DNA of 64,000 nucleotides from contig JAJOZX010005618.1 of the NCBI GenBank assembly GCA_023014485.1, positions 1-64,000 of the forward strand, given 5' to 3'. The translations under genes and the position numbers were made by a program. Below, piece by piece: positions 50,550 to 61,423 of the stretch (positions are counted from its first letter, which is position 1; every line of letters begins with the position of its first letter). The DNA is from Bathynomus jamesi (lineage: Eukaryota > Arthropoda > Malacostraca > Isopoda > Cirolanidae). The notes under the pieces were generated by a model. That model was not told where the DNA came from, did not search any database, and was given only the letters and a program-made list of their open reading frames with translations.

Positions 50550-52739
50550 AATATATACACCAACATTAAATAGTATATAAATTTTAGCCTCAAAATCACA
50601 CCATTTAACCTATTTTTACACTTACAAATGAAAATGGGACCAAAGATTTACAACCGTACGATTGTATTTCTTTCAAAATATTTTGCTAGAATTACTAAGT
50701 TTTTAACATAGTATGCTTCAGTTTATGTTTTTGTACGAAATATTGTGAAAACTAGGCAAAAACCGTCAAAAAATTTGACTAAAATTTTCTCTTCACCTAA
50801 TGAAAATTTTGTACCAAAAAGTTGCTTTTCTCCGTGTTTTATGCATATTTTGTTCACTTTTCTTATGAATAAGATGAATTTATCTTTTTCAATATTTTTC
50901 AAAGCAATTACTCTCTATTGATAAGAAAACTGCTCTATTTTACAGTTATCGACAATACATTGCCAAAATAATTAAAAAATCTTCGTAAAATTTGAGTAAA
51001 AATTACGAGCTTTGTAAGGGAAAAAATTGATCGAAAATATCGATTTTTTCAATGTTTTAAGATCCATTTTTTATACAAGTTTTATTGTACCCTAAAATAT
51101 CGCTAAAGTGAATGGATTTCATGAAATGATATATACCGGTACTAAAGAGTATATATATTTTAGCCTCAAAATCGCACCATTTAGCTGATTTTTACACTTA
51201 CAAATGTAAATGGGACCATAAATTACACCTATATGGTTGTATTTCTTTCAAAATATTTTGCTGGATTACTAATTTTTTACCGTAAAATGCTTTAGTTTAT
51301 GTTTTTGTACAAAATATTTTAAAAAAGGCAAAAACGTCAAAAAATTTGACTAAAATTTTGTCTTCACCTAATGAAAATTTTGTACCAAAAAGTTGCTTTT
51401 CTCCGTGTTTTATGCATATTTTGTTCACTTCTTATGAATAAGATGAATTTATTCTTTTTCAATATTTTTCAAAGAATTACTCTTCATTGATAAGACTACC
51501 TGCTCTATTACAGTACATCGACAATACATTGCCAAAATAATAAAAATCTTCGTAAAATTTGAGAAAAATTACGAGCTTTTTAAGGGAAAAAATTTATCGA
51601 AAATATCGATTTTTTTAATGTTTTAAGATCCATTTTTTATACAAGTTTTATTGTACCCCTAAAATATCCCTAAAGTGAATGGATTTCATGAAATGATATA
51701 TACCGGTACTAAAGAGTATATATATTTTAGCCTCAAAATCGCACCATTTAGCTGATTTTTACACTTACAAATGTAAATGGGACCATAAATTAGCACCTAT
51801 ATGGTTGTATTTCTTTCAAAATATTTTGCTGGAATTACTAATTTTTTTACCGTAAAATGCTTTTGTTTATGTTTTTGTACAAAATATTTTAAAACTAGGC
51901 AAAAACCGTCAAACAATTTGACTAAAATTTGTTCTTCACCTAATGAAAATTTTGTACCAAAAACTTGCTTTTCTCCGTGTTTTATGAATATTTTGTTCAC
52001 ATTTCTTATGAATAAGATAAAATTATCTTTTTCAATATTTTTCAATGCAATTACTCTTTTTGATAAAAAAATGCTTTATTTTACTGTTATTGACAGTATA
52101 TTGAAAAAATAATTAAAAATCTTCTTAAATTTGAATAAAAATTACAAGCTTAGTAAGGCATAAAATTGATGGAAAAAGTCGATTTTTTCCATGTTTTAAG
52201 ATCCATTTTTTATAAAAGCTTTAATGTACTCCTAAAATATTGAAAATGTGAATGAATTTCATGAAATGATATATATATATTACTGAAAAGCCCGACGAGT
52301 GGTAAATCTTAAGATTTGTCGGTAAATCTTGACATTTACCATGTACATCTGGTAAAAGTCCGAAAAACAAGTGAAATTTTACTTATTTCGGACTTTACAA
52401 AATCTACATGGTAAATGTCAAGATTTACCTACCTAACCTAACCTAACCTAACCTAACTAAAAGATGTTTGTGCAAGGCCTCTGGCCTTTTATGCAATTCA
52501 AAGTGCCACAACAGTTCACCATGCTGTAATAAGTGAATTCGTTTTTTTTAGTGCAAGAATTTTTCGCGTTTTTAAGTTTGCTAGTATATTTAAATAAATG
52601 TTTTTTCTTTCCCAGTTTTAGTAATTCTCTTCAATCCTGGCTTTTACACTTGTTTTTCAGACTTTTACCAGATGTACATGGTAAATGTCAAGATTTACCG
52701 GCAAATCTTAAGATTTACCACTCGTCGTGCTTTTACAGT
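50550..52739 (+). repeat. HOR unit 24 (A-B/E-C-D)
   Basis: A 50550-51135, mosaic B/E 51136-51702, C 51703-52281, D 52282-52739. The middle monomer has a C/E-type head (TTGTATTTC), a B-type centre (TTTTGTCTTCACC) and the E-type CGATTTTTTTAATG tail. It carries odd insertions near 51490-51520 (GATAAGACTACCTGC). Confidence 0.88.
52282..52739. mobile_element. D24 element, intermediate
   Basis: 458 bp. It has the minority GATTTGTCGG in the left TIR, a start ACTGAAAAG (one T lost), CGGACTTTACAAAATC in the hairpin arm, and a tract of CCTA and five CCTAA. It mixes minority and majority states. Confidence 0.85.
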
Positions 52740-53781
52740 AATATATACACCAACATTAAATAGTATATAAATTTTAGCCTCAAAATCGCACCATTTAACC
52801 TATTTTTACACTTACAAATGAAAATGGGACCAAAATTTACAACCGTATGATTGTATTTCTTTCAAAATATTTTGCTGGAATTACTAATTTTTTAACATAA
52901 ATGCTTCAGTTTATGTTTTTGTACGAAATATTGTAAAACTAGGCAAAAACCGTCAAAAAATTTGACTAAAATTTTCTTCACCTAATGAAAATTTTGTACC
53001 AAAAACTTGCTTTTCTCCGTGTTTTATGAATATTTTGTTCACATTTCTTATGAATAGAAAAATTATATTTTTCAATATTTTTCAATGCAATTACTCTTTT
53101 TGATAAAAAAAGCTTATTTTACTGTTATTGACAGTATATTGAAAAAATAATTAAAAAATCTTCTTAAATTTGAATAAAAATTACAAGCTTAGTAAGGCAT
53201 AAAATTGATGGAAAAAGTCGATTTTTTCCATGTTTTAAGATCCATTTTTTATAAAAGCTTTAATGTACTCCTAAAATATTGAAAATGTGAATGAATTCAT
53301 GAAATGATATATATTACTGTAAAAGCCCGACGAGTGGTAAATCTTAAGATTTGCCGGTAAATCTTGACATTTACCATGTACATCTGGTAAAAGTCCGAAA
53401 AACAAAGTGAAATTTTACTTATTTCGGACTATTACCAAATCTACATGGTAAATGTCAAGATTTACCTAACCTAACCTAACCTAACCTAACCTAACTAACT
53501 AAAAGATGTTTGTGCAAGGCCTCTGGCCTTTTATGCAATTCAAAGTGCCACAACAGTTCACCATGCTGTAATAAGTGAATTCGTTTTTTTTAGTGCAAGA
53601 ATTTTTCGCGTTTTTAAGTTGCCAATATATTTAAATAAATGTTTTTTCTTTCCCAGTTTTAGTAATTTCTCTTCAATCCTGGCTTTTACACTTGTTTTTC
53701 AGACTTTTACCAGATGTACATGGTAAATGTCAAGATTTACCGGCAAATCTTAAGATTTACCACTCGTCGTGCTTTTACAGT
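52740..53781 (+). repeat. HOR unit 25 (single A/C chimera + D)
   Basis: One chimeric monomer, 52740-53315, and D 53316-53781. The monomer is a variant A at the start (CGTATGATTG, TTTTTTAACATAAATG) and C-type from about 52985 (CCAAAAACTTGC). The switch falls in the conserved CTTCACCTAATGAAAA segment. Confidence 0.91.
53316..53781. mobile_element. D25 element
   Basis: 466 bp. The loop has an extra A (ACAAAGTG). The tract is six CCTAA plus an extra CTAA, with no CCTTA. Confidence 0.88.
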
Positions 53782-55964
53782 AATATATACACCAACATTA
53801 AATAGTATATAAATTTTAGCCTCAAAATCACACCATTTAACCTATTTTTACACTTACAAATGAAAATGGGACCAAAGATTTACAACCGTACGATTGTATT
53901 TCTTTCAAAATATTTTGCTAGAATTACTAAGTTTTTAACATAGTATGCTTCAGTTTATGTTTTTGTACGAAATATTGTGAAAACTAGGCAAAAACCGTCA
54001 AAAAATTTGACTAAAATTTTCTCTTCACCTAATGAAAATTTTGTACCAAAAAGTTGCTTTTCTCCGTGTTTTATGCATATTTTGTTCACTTTCTTATGAA
54101 TAAGATGAATTTATCTTTTTCAATATTTTTCAAAGCAATTACTCTCTATTGATAAGAAAACTGCTCTATTTTACAGTTATCGACAATACATTGCCAAAAT
54201 AATTAAAAAATCTTCGTAAAATTTGAGTAAAAATTACGAGCTTTGTAAGGGAAAAAATTGATCGAAAATATCGATTTTTTCAATGTTTTAAGATCCATTT
54301 TTTATACAAGTTTTATTGTACCCATAAAATATCGCTAAAGTGAATGGTTTCATGAAATGATATATACCGGTACTAAAGAGTATATATATATTTTAGCCTC
54401 AAAATCGCACCATTTAGCTGATTTTTACACTTACAAATGTAAATGGGACCATAAATTAACACCTATATGGTTGCATTTCTTTCAAAATATTTTGCTGGAG
54501 TTACTAATTTTTTGCCGTAAAATGCTTTAGTTTATGTTTTTTACAAAACATTTTAAAACAAGGCAAAAACAGTCAAAAAATTTGACTAAAATTTTGTCTT
54601 ACCTAATGAAATTTTGTACCAAAAAGTTGCTTTTCTCCGTGTTTTATGCATATTTTGTTCACTTTTTTATGAATAAGATGAATTTATCTTTTTCAATATT
54701 TTCAAAGCAATTACTCTTCATGATAAGAAAACTGCTCTATTTTACAGTTATCGACAATACATTGCCAAAATAATATAAAATCTTCGTAAAATTTGAGAAA
54801 AATTACGAGCTTTTAAGGGAAAAAATTTATCGAAAATATCGATTTTTTGAATGTTTTAAGATCCATTTTTATACAAGTTTTATTGTACCCCTAAAATATC
54901 CCTAAAGTGAATGGATTTCATGAAATGATATATACCGGTACTAAAGAGATATATATTTTAGCCTCAAAATCGCACCATTTAGCTGATTTTTACACTTACA
55001 AATGTAAATGGACCATAAATTAGCACCTATATGGTTGTATTTCTTTCAAAATATTTTGCTGGAATTACTAATTTTTTTACCGTAAATGCTTTTGTTTATG
55101 TTTTTGTACAAAATATTTTAAAACTAGGCAAAAACCGTCAAACAATTTGACTAAAATTTGTTCTTCACCTAATGAAAATTTTGTACCAAAAACTTGCTTT
55201 TCTCCGTGTTTTATGAATATTTTGTTCACATTTCTTATGAATAAGATAAAATTATCTTTTTCAATATTTTTCAATGCAATTACTCTTTATTGATAAAACA
55301 AATGCTTTATTTTACTGTTATTGACAGTATATTGAAAAAATAATTATAAAATCTTCTTAAATTTGAATAAAAATTACAAGCTTAGTAAGGCATAAAATTG
55401 GTGGAAAAAGTCGATTTTTTCCATGTTTTAAGATCCATTTTTTATAAAATCTTTAATGTACTCCTAAAATATTGAAAATGTGAATGGATTTCATGAAATG
55501 ATATATATGTTACTGTAAAAGCCCGACGAGTGGTAAATCTTAAGATTTGTCGGTAAATCTTGACATTTACCATGTACATCTGGTAAAAGTCCGAAAAACA
55601 AGTGAAATTTTACTTATTTCGGACTTTACCAATCTACATGGTAAATGTCAAGATTTACCTAAGTACCTAACCTAACCTAACTTAACTAAAAGATGTTGTG
55701 CAAGGCCTGTGGCCTTTTATGCAATTCAAAGTGCCACAACAGTTCACCATGCTGTAATAAGTGAATTCGTTTTTTTTAGTGCAAGATTTTCGCGTTTTTA
55801 AGTTGCAATATATTTAAATAAATGTTTTTTCTTTCCCAGTTTTAGTAATTTCTCTTCAATCCTGGCTTTTACACTTGTTTTTCAGACTTTTACCAGATGT
55901 ACATGGTAAATGTCAAGATTTACCGGCAAATCTTAAGATTTACCACTCGTCGAGCTTTTACAGT
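53782..55964 (+). repeat. HOR unit 26 (A-B-C-D, variant C and D)
   Basis: A 53782-54366, B 54367-54934, C 54935-55511, D 55512-55964. C is the variant form (TTATCTTTTTC, AAAACAAATGC, ATTGGTGG). B has clustered single-base losses from about 54598. Confidence 0.91.
55512..55964. mobile_element. D26 element, minority subfamily
   Basis: 453 bp. It shares ATGTT-ACTG, GATTTGTCGG and the CTTAA-ending tract with D16 and D20. The right TIR ends CGTCGAGC, a state found only here and in D29. The core stem-loop reads AGGCCTGTGGCC. Confidence 0.86.
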
Positions 55965-57022
55965 AATATATACACCAACATTAAATAGTATATAAATTTT
56001 AGCCTCAAAATCGCACCATTTAACCTATTTTTATACTTACAAATGAAAATGGGACCAAAAATTTACAACCGTATGATTGTATTTCTTTCAAAATATTTTG
56101 CTAGAATTACTAATTTTTTAACATAATATGCTTCAGTTTATGTTTTTGTACGAAATATTGTGAAAGCTAGGCAAAAACCGCCAAAAAATTTGACTAAAAT
56201 TTTTTCTTCACCTAATGAAAATTTTGTACCAAAAACTTGCTTTTCTCCGTGTTTTATGAATATTTTGTTCACATTTCTTATGAATAAGATAAAATTATAT
56301 TTTCAATATTTTTCAATGCAATTACTCTTTTTTGATAAAAAAAAAAGCTTTATTTTACTGTTATTGACAGTATATTGAAAAAATAATTAAAAAATCTTCT
56401 TAAATTTGAATAAAAATTACAAGCTTAGTAAGGCATAAAATTGATGGAAAAAGTCGATTTTTTCCATGTTTTAAGATCCATTTTTTATAAAAGCTTTAAT
56501 GTACTCCTAAAATATTGAAAATGTGAATGATTTTCATGAAATGATATATATATATTACTGTAAAAGCCCGACGAGTGGTAAATCTTAAGATTTGCCGGTA
56601 AATCTTGACATTTACCATGTACATCTGGTAAAAGTCCGAAAAACAAGTGAAATTTTACTTATTTCGGACTATTACAAAATCTACATGGTAAATGTCAAGA
56701 TTTACCTAACCTTACCTAACCTAACCTAACCTAACCTAACTAAAATATGTTTGTGCAAGGCCTCTGGCCTTTTATGCAATTCAAAGTGCCACAACAGTTC
56801 ACCATGCTGTAATAAGTGAATTCGTTTTTTTTAGTGCAAGAATTTTTCGCGTTTTTAAGTTGCCAATATATTTAAATAAATGTTTTTTCTTTCCCAGTTT
56901 TAGTAATTTCTCTTCAATCCTGGCTTTTACACTTGTTTTTCAGACTTTTACCAGATGTACATGGTAAATGTCAAGATTTACCGGCAAATCTTAAGATTTA
57001 CCACTCGTCGTGCTTTTACAGT
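55965..57022 (+). repeat. HOR unit 27 (single A/C chimera + D)
   Basis: Chimera 55965-56556 and D 56557-57022. The A part is a variant with TATACTTAC, CGTATGATTG, GAAAGCTAGG and CCGCC. It is nearly the same as the A of unit 30. The C part starts near 56230 (CCAAAAACTTGC). Confidence 0.91.
56557..57022. mobile_element. D27 element
   Basis: 466 bp. It has ATTACAAAATC in the hairpin arm. The tract is CCTAA, CCTTA and five CCTAA, followed by CTAAAATATG where others have CTAAAAGATG. Confidence 0.88.
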
Positions 57023-59224
57023 AATATATACACCAACATTAAATAGTATAGAAATTTTAGCCTCAAAATCACACCATTTAACCTATTTTTACACATACAA
57101 ATGAAAATGGGACCAAAGATTTACAACCGTACGATTGTATTTCTTTCAAAATATTTTGCTAGAATTACTAAGGTTTTAACATAGTATGCTTCAGTTTATG
57201 TTTTTGTACGAAATATTGTGAAAACTAGGCAAAAACCGTCAAAAAATTTGACTAAAATTTTCTCTTCACCTAATGAAAATTTTGTACCAAAAAGTTGCTT
57301 TTCTCCGTGTTTTATGCATATTTTGTTCACTTTTCTTATGAATAAGATGAATTTATCTTTTTGAATATTTTTCAAAGCAATTACTCTCTATTGATAAGAA
57401 AACTGCTCTATTTTACAGTTATCGACAATACATTGCCAAAATAATTAAAAAATCTTCGTAAAATTTGAGTAAAAATTACGAGCTTTGTAAGGGAAAAAAT
57501 TGATCGAAAATATCGATTTTCTCAATGTTTTAAGATCCATTTTTTATACAAGTTTTATTGTACCCATAAAATATCGCTAAAGTGAATGGATTTCATGAAA
57601 TGATATATACCGGTACTAAAGAGTATATATATATTTTAGCCTCAAAATCGCACCATTTAGCTGATTTTTACACTTACAAATGTAAATGGGACCATAAATT
57701 AACACCTATATGGTTGCATTTCTTTCAAAATATTTTGCTGGAGTTACTAATTTTTTGCCGTAAAATGCTTTAGTTTATGTTTTTTTACAAAACATTTTAA
57801 AACAAGGCAAAAACAGTCAAAAAATTTGACTAAAATTTTGTCTTCACCTAATGAAAATTTTGTACCAAAAAGTTGCTTTTCTCCGTGTTTTATGCATATT
57901 TTGTTCACTTTTCTTATGAATAAGATGAATTTATCTTTTTCAATATTTTTCAAAGCAATTACTCTTCATTGATAAGAAAACTGCTCTATTTTACAGTTAT
58001 CGACAATACATTGCCAAAATAATATAAAAATCTTCGTAAAATTTGAGAAAAATTACGAGCTTTTTAAGGGAAAAAATTTATCGAAAATATCGATTTTTTG
58101 AATGTTTTTAAGATCCATTTTTTATACAAGTTTTATTGTACCCCTAAAATATCCCTAAAGTGAATGGATTTCATGAAATGATATATACCGGTACTAAAGA
58201 GTATATATATTTTAGCCTCAAAATCGCACCATTTAGCTGATTTTTACACTTACAAATGTAAATGGGACCATAAATTAGCACCTATATGGTTGTATTTCTT
58301 TCAAAATATTTTGCTGGAATTACTAATTTTTTTACCGTAAAATGCTTTTGTTTATGTTTTTGTACAAAATATTTTAAAACTAGGCAAAACCGTCAAACAA
58401 TTTGACTAAAATTTGTTCTTCACCTAATGAAAATTTTGTACCAAAAACTTGCTTTTCTCCGTGTTTTATGAATATTTTGTTCACATTTCTTATGAATAAG
58501 ATAAAATTATATTTTTCAATATTTTTCAATGCAATTACTCTTTTTTGATAAAAAAAAATGCTTTATTTTACTGTTATTGATAGTATATTGAAAAAATAAT
58601 TAAAAAATCTTCTTAAATTTGAATAAAAATTACAAGCTTAGTAAGGCATAAAATTGATGGAAAAAGTCGATTTTTTCCATGTTTTAAGATCCATTTTTTA
58701 TAAAAGCTTTAATGTACTCCTAAAATATTGAAAATGTGAATGAATTTCATGAAATGATATATATATATTACTGTAAAAGCCCGACGAGTGGTAAATCTTA
58801 AGATTTGCCGGTAAATCTTGACATTTACCATGTACATCTGGTAAAAGTCCGAAAAACAAGTGAAATTTTACTTATTTCGGACTATTACAAAATCTACATG
58901 GTAAATGTCAAGATTTACCTAACCTTACCTAACCTAACCTAACTAAAAGATGTTTGTGCAAGGCCTCTGGCCTTTTATGCAATTCAAAGTGCCACAACAG
59001 TTCACCATGCTGTAATAAGTGAATTCGTTTTTTTTAGTGCAAGAATTTTTCGCGTTTTTAAGTTGCTAGTATATTTAAATAAATGTTTTTCTTTCCCAGT
59101 TTTAGTAATTTCTCTTCAATCCTGGCTTTTACACTTGTTTTTCAGACTTTTACAAGATGTACATGGTAAATGTCAAGATTTACCGGCAAATCTTAAGATT
59201 TACCACTCGTCGTGCTTTTACAGT
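57023..59224 (+). repeat. HOR unit 28 (A-B-C-D)
   Basis: A 57023-57609, B 57610-58187, C 58188-58769, D 58770-59224. It carries several private substitutions (GTATAGAAATT, CACATACAAATG, TTTTTGAATATT, TCGATTTTCTC), more than interior units. That fits approach to an array edge. Confidence 0.93.
58770..59224. mobile_element. D28 element
   Basis: 455 bp. The tract is shortened to CCTAA, CCTTA and three CCTAA. The right TIR has TTTTACAAGATG for TTTTACCAGATG. Confidence 0.88.
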
Positions 59225-61423
59225 AATATATACACCAACATTAAATAGTATATAAAGTTTAGCCTCAAAATCACACCATTTAACCTATTTTTACACTTAC
59301 AAATGAAAATGGGACCAAAGATTTACAACCGTACGATTGTATTTCTTTCAAAATATTTTGCTAGAATTACTAAGTTTTTAACATAGTATGCTTCAGTTTA
59401 TGTTTTTGTACGAAATATTGTGAAAACTAGGCAAAAACCGTCAAAAAATTTGACTAAATTTTCTCTTCACCTAATGAAAATTTTGTACCAAAAAGTTGCT
59501 TTTCTCCGTGTTTTATGCATATTTTGTTCACTTTTCTTATGAATAAGATGAATTTATCTTTTTCAATATTTTTCAAAGCAATTACTCTCTATTGATAAGA
59601 AAACTGCTCTATTTTACAGTTATCGACAATACATTGCCAAAATAATTAAAAAATCTTCGTAAAATTTGAGTAAAAATTACGAGCTTTGTAAGGGAAAAAA
59701 TTGATCGAAAATATCGATTTTTTCAATGTTTTAAGATCCATTTTTTATACAAGTTTTATTGTACCCATAAAATATCGCTAAAGTGAATGGATTTCATGAA
59801 ATGATATATCCGGTACTAAAGAGTATATATATATTTTAGCCTCAAAATGCACCATTTAGCTGATTTTTACACTTACAAATGTAAATGGGACCATAAATTA
59901 ACACCTATATGGTTGCATTTCTTTCAAAATATTTTGCTGGAGTTACTAATTTTTTGCCGTAAAATGCTTTAGTTTATGTTTTTTTACAAAACATTTTAAA
60001 ACAAGGCAAAAAACAGTCAAAAAATTTGACTAAAATTTTGTCTTCACCTAATGAAAATTTTGTACCAAAAAGTTGCTTTTCTCCGTGTTTTATGCATATT
60101 TTGTTCATTTTCTTATGAATAAGATGAATTTATCTTTTTCAATATTTTTCAAAGCAATTACTCTTCATTGATAAGAAAACTGCTCTATTTTACAGTTATC
60201 GACAATACATTGCCAAAATAATATAAAAATCTTCGTAAAATTTGAGAAAAATTACGAGCTTTTTAAGGGAAAAAATTTATCGAAAATATCGATTTTTTGA
60301 ATGTTTTAAGATCCATTTTTTATACAAGTTTTATTGTACCCCTAAAATATCCCTAAAGTGAATGAATTTCATGAAATGATATATACCGGTACTAAAGAGT
60401 ATATATATTTTAGCCTCAAAATCGCACCATTTAGCTGATTTTTACACTTACAAATGTAAATGGGACCATAAATTAGCACCTATATGGTTGTATTTCTTTC
60501 AAAATATTTTGCTGGAATTACTAATTTTTTTACCGTAAAATGCTTTTGTTTATGTTTTTGTACAAAATATTTTAAAACTAGGCAAAAACCGTCAAACAAT
60601 TTGACTAAAATTTGTTCTTCACCTAATGAAAATTTTGTACCAAAAACTTGCTTTTCTCCGTGTTTTATGAATATTTTGTTCACATTTCTTATGAATAAGA
60701 TAAAATTATCTTTTTCAATATTTTTCAATGCAATTACTCTTTATTGATAAAACAAATGCTTTATTTTACTGTTATTGACAGTATATTGAAAAAATAATTA
60801 TAAAATCTTCTTAAATTTGAATAAAAATTACAAGCTTAGTAAGGCATAAAATTGGTGGAAAAAGTCGATTTTTTCCATGTTTTAAGATCCATTTTTTATA
60901 AAAGCTTTAATGTACTCCTAAAATATTGAAAATGTGAATGAATTTCATGAAATGATATATATATATTACTGTAAAAGCCCGACGAGTGGTAAATCTTAAG
61001 ATTTGCTGGTAAATCTTGACATTTACCATGTACATCTGGTAAAAGTCCGAAAAACAAGTGAAATTTTACTTATTTCGGACTATTACAAAATCTACATGGT
61101 AAATGTCAAGATTTACCTAACCTTACCTAACCTAACCTAACTAAAAGATGTTTGTGCAAGGCCTCTGGCCTTTTATGCAATTCAAAGTGCCACAACAGTT
61201 CACCATGCTGTAATAAGTGAATTCGTTTTTTTTAGTGCAAGAATTTTTCGCGTTTTTAAGTTGCTAGTATATTTAAATAAATGTTTTTTCTTTCCCAGTT
61301 TTAGTAATTGCTCTTCAATCCTGGCTTTTACACTTGTTTTTCAGACTTTTACCAGATGTACATGGTAAATGTCAAGATTTACCGGCAAATCTTAAGATTT
61401 ACCACTCGTCGAGCTTTTACAGT
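59225..61423 (+). repeat. HOR unit 29 (A-B-C-D, variant C)
   Basis: A 59225-59809, B 59810-60385, C 60386-60967, D 60968-61423. C is the variant form. B starts CCGGTAC after ATGATATATC, having lost one A. Confidence 0.92.
60968..61423. mobile_element. D29 element
   Basis: 456 bp. The tract is CCTAA, CCTTA and three CCTAA, as in D28. The right TIR ends CGTCGAGC, as in D26. The core has GTAATTGCTCTTC, as in D20. The left TIR reads GATTTGCTGG. Confidence 0.88.
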
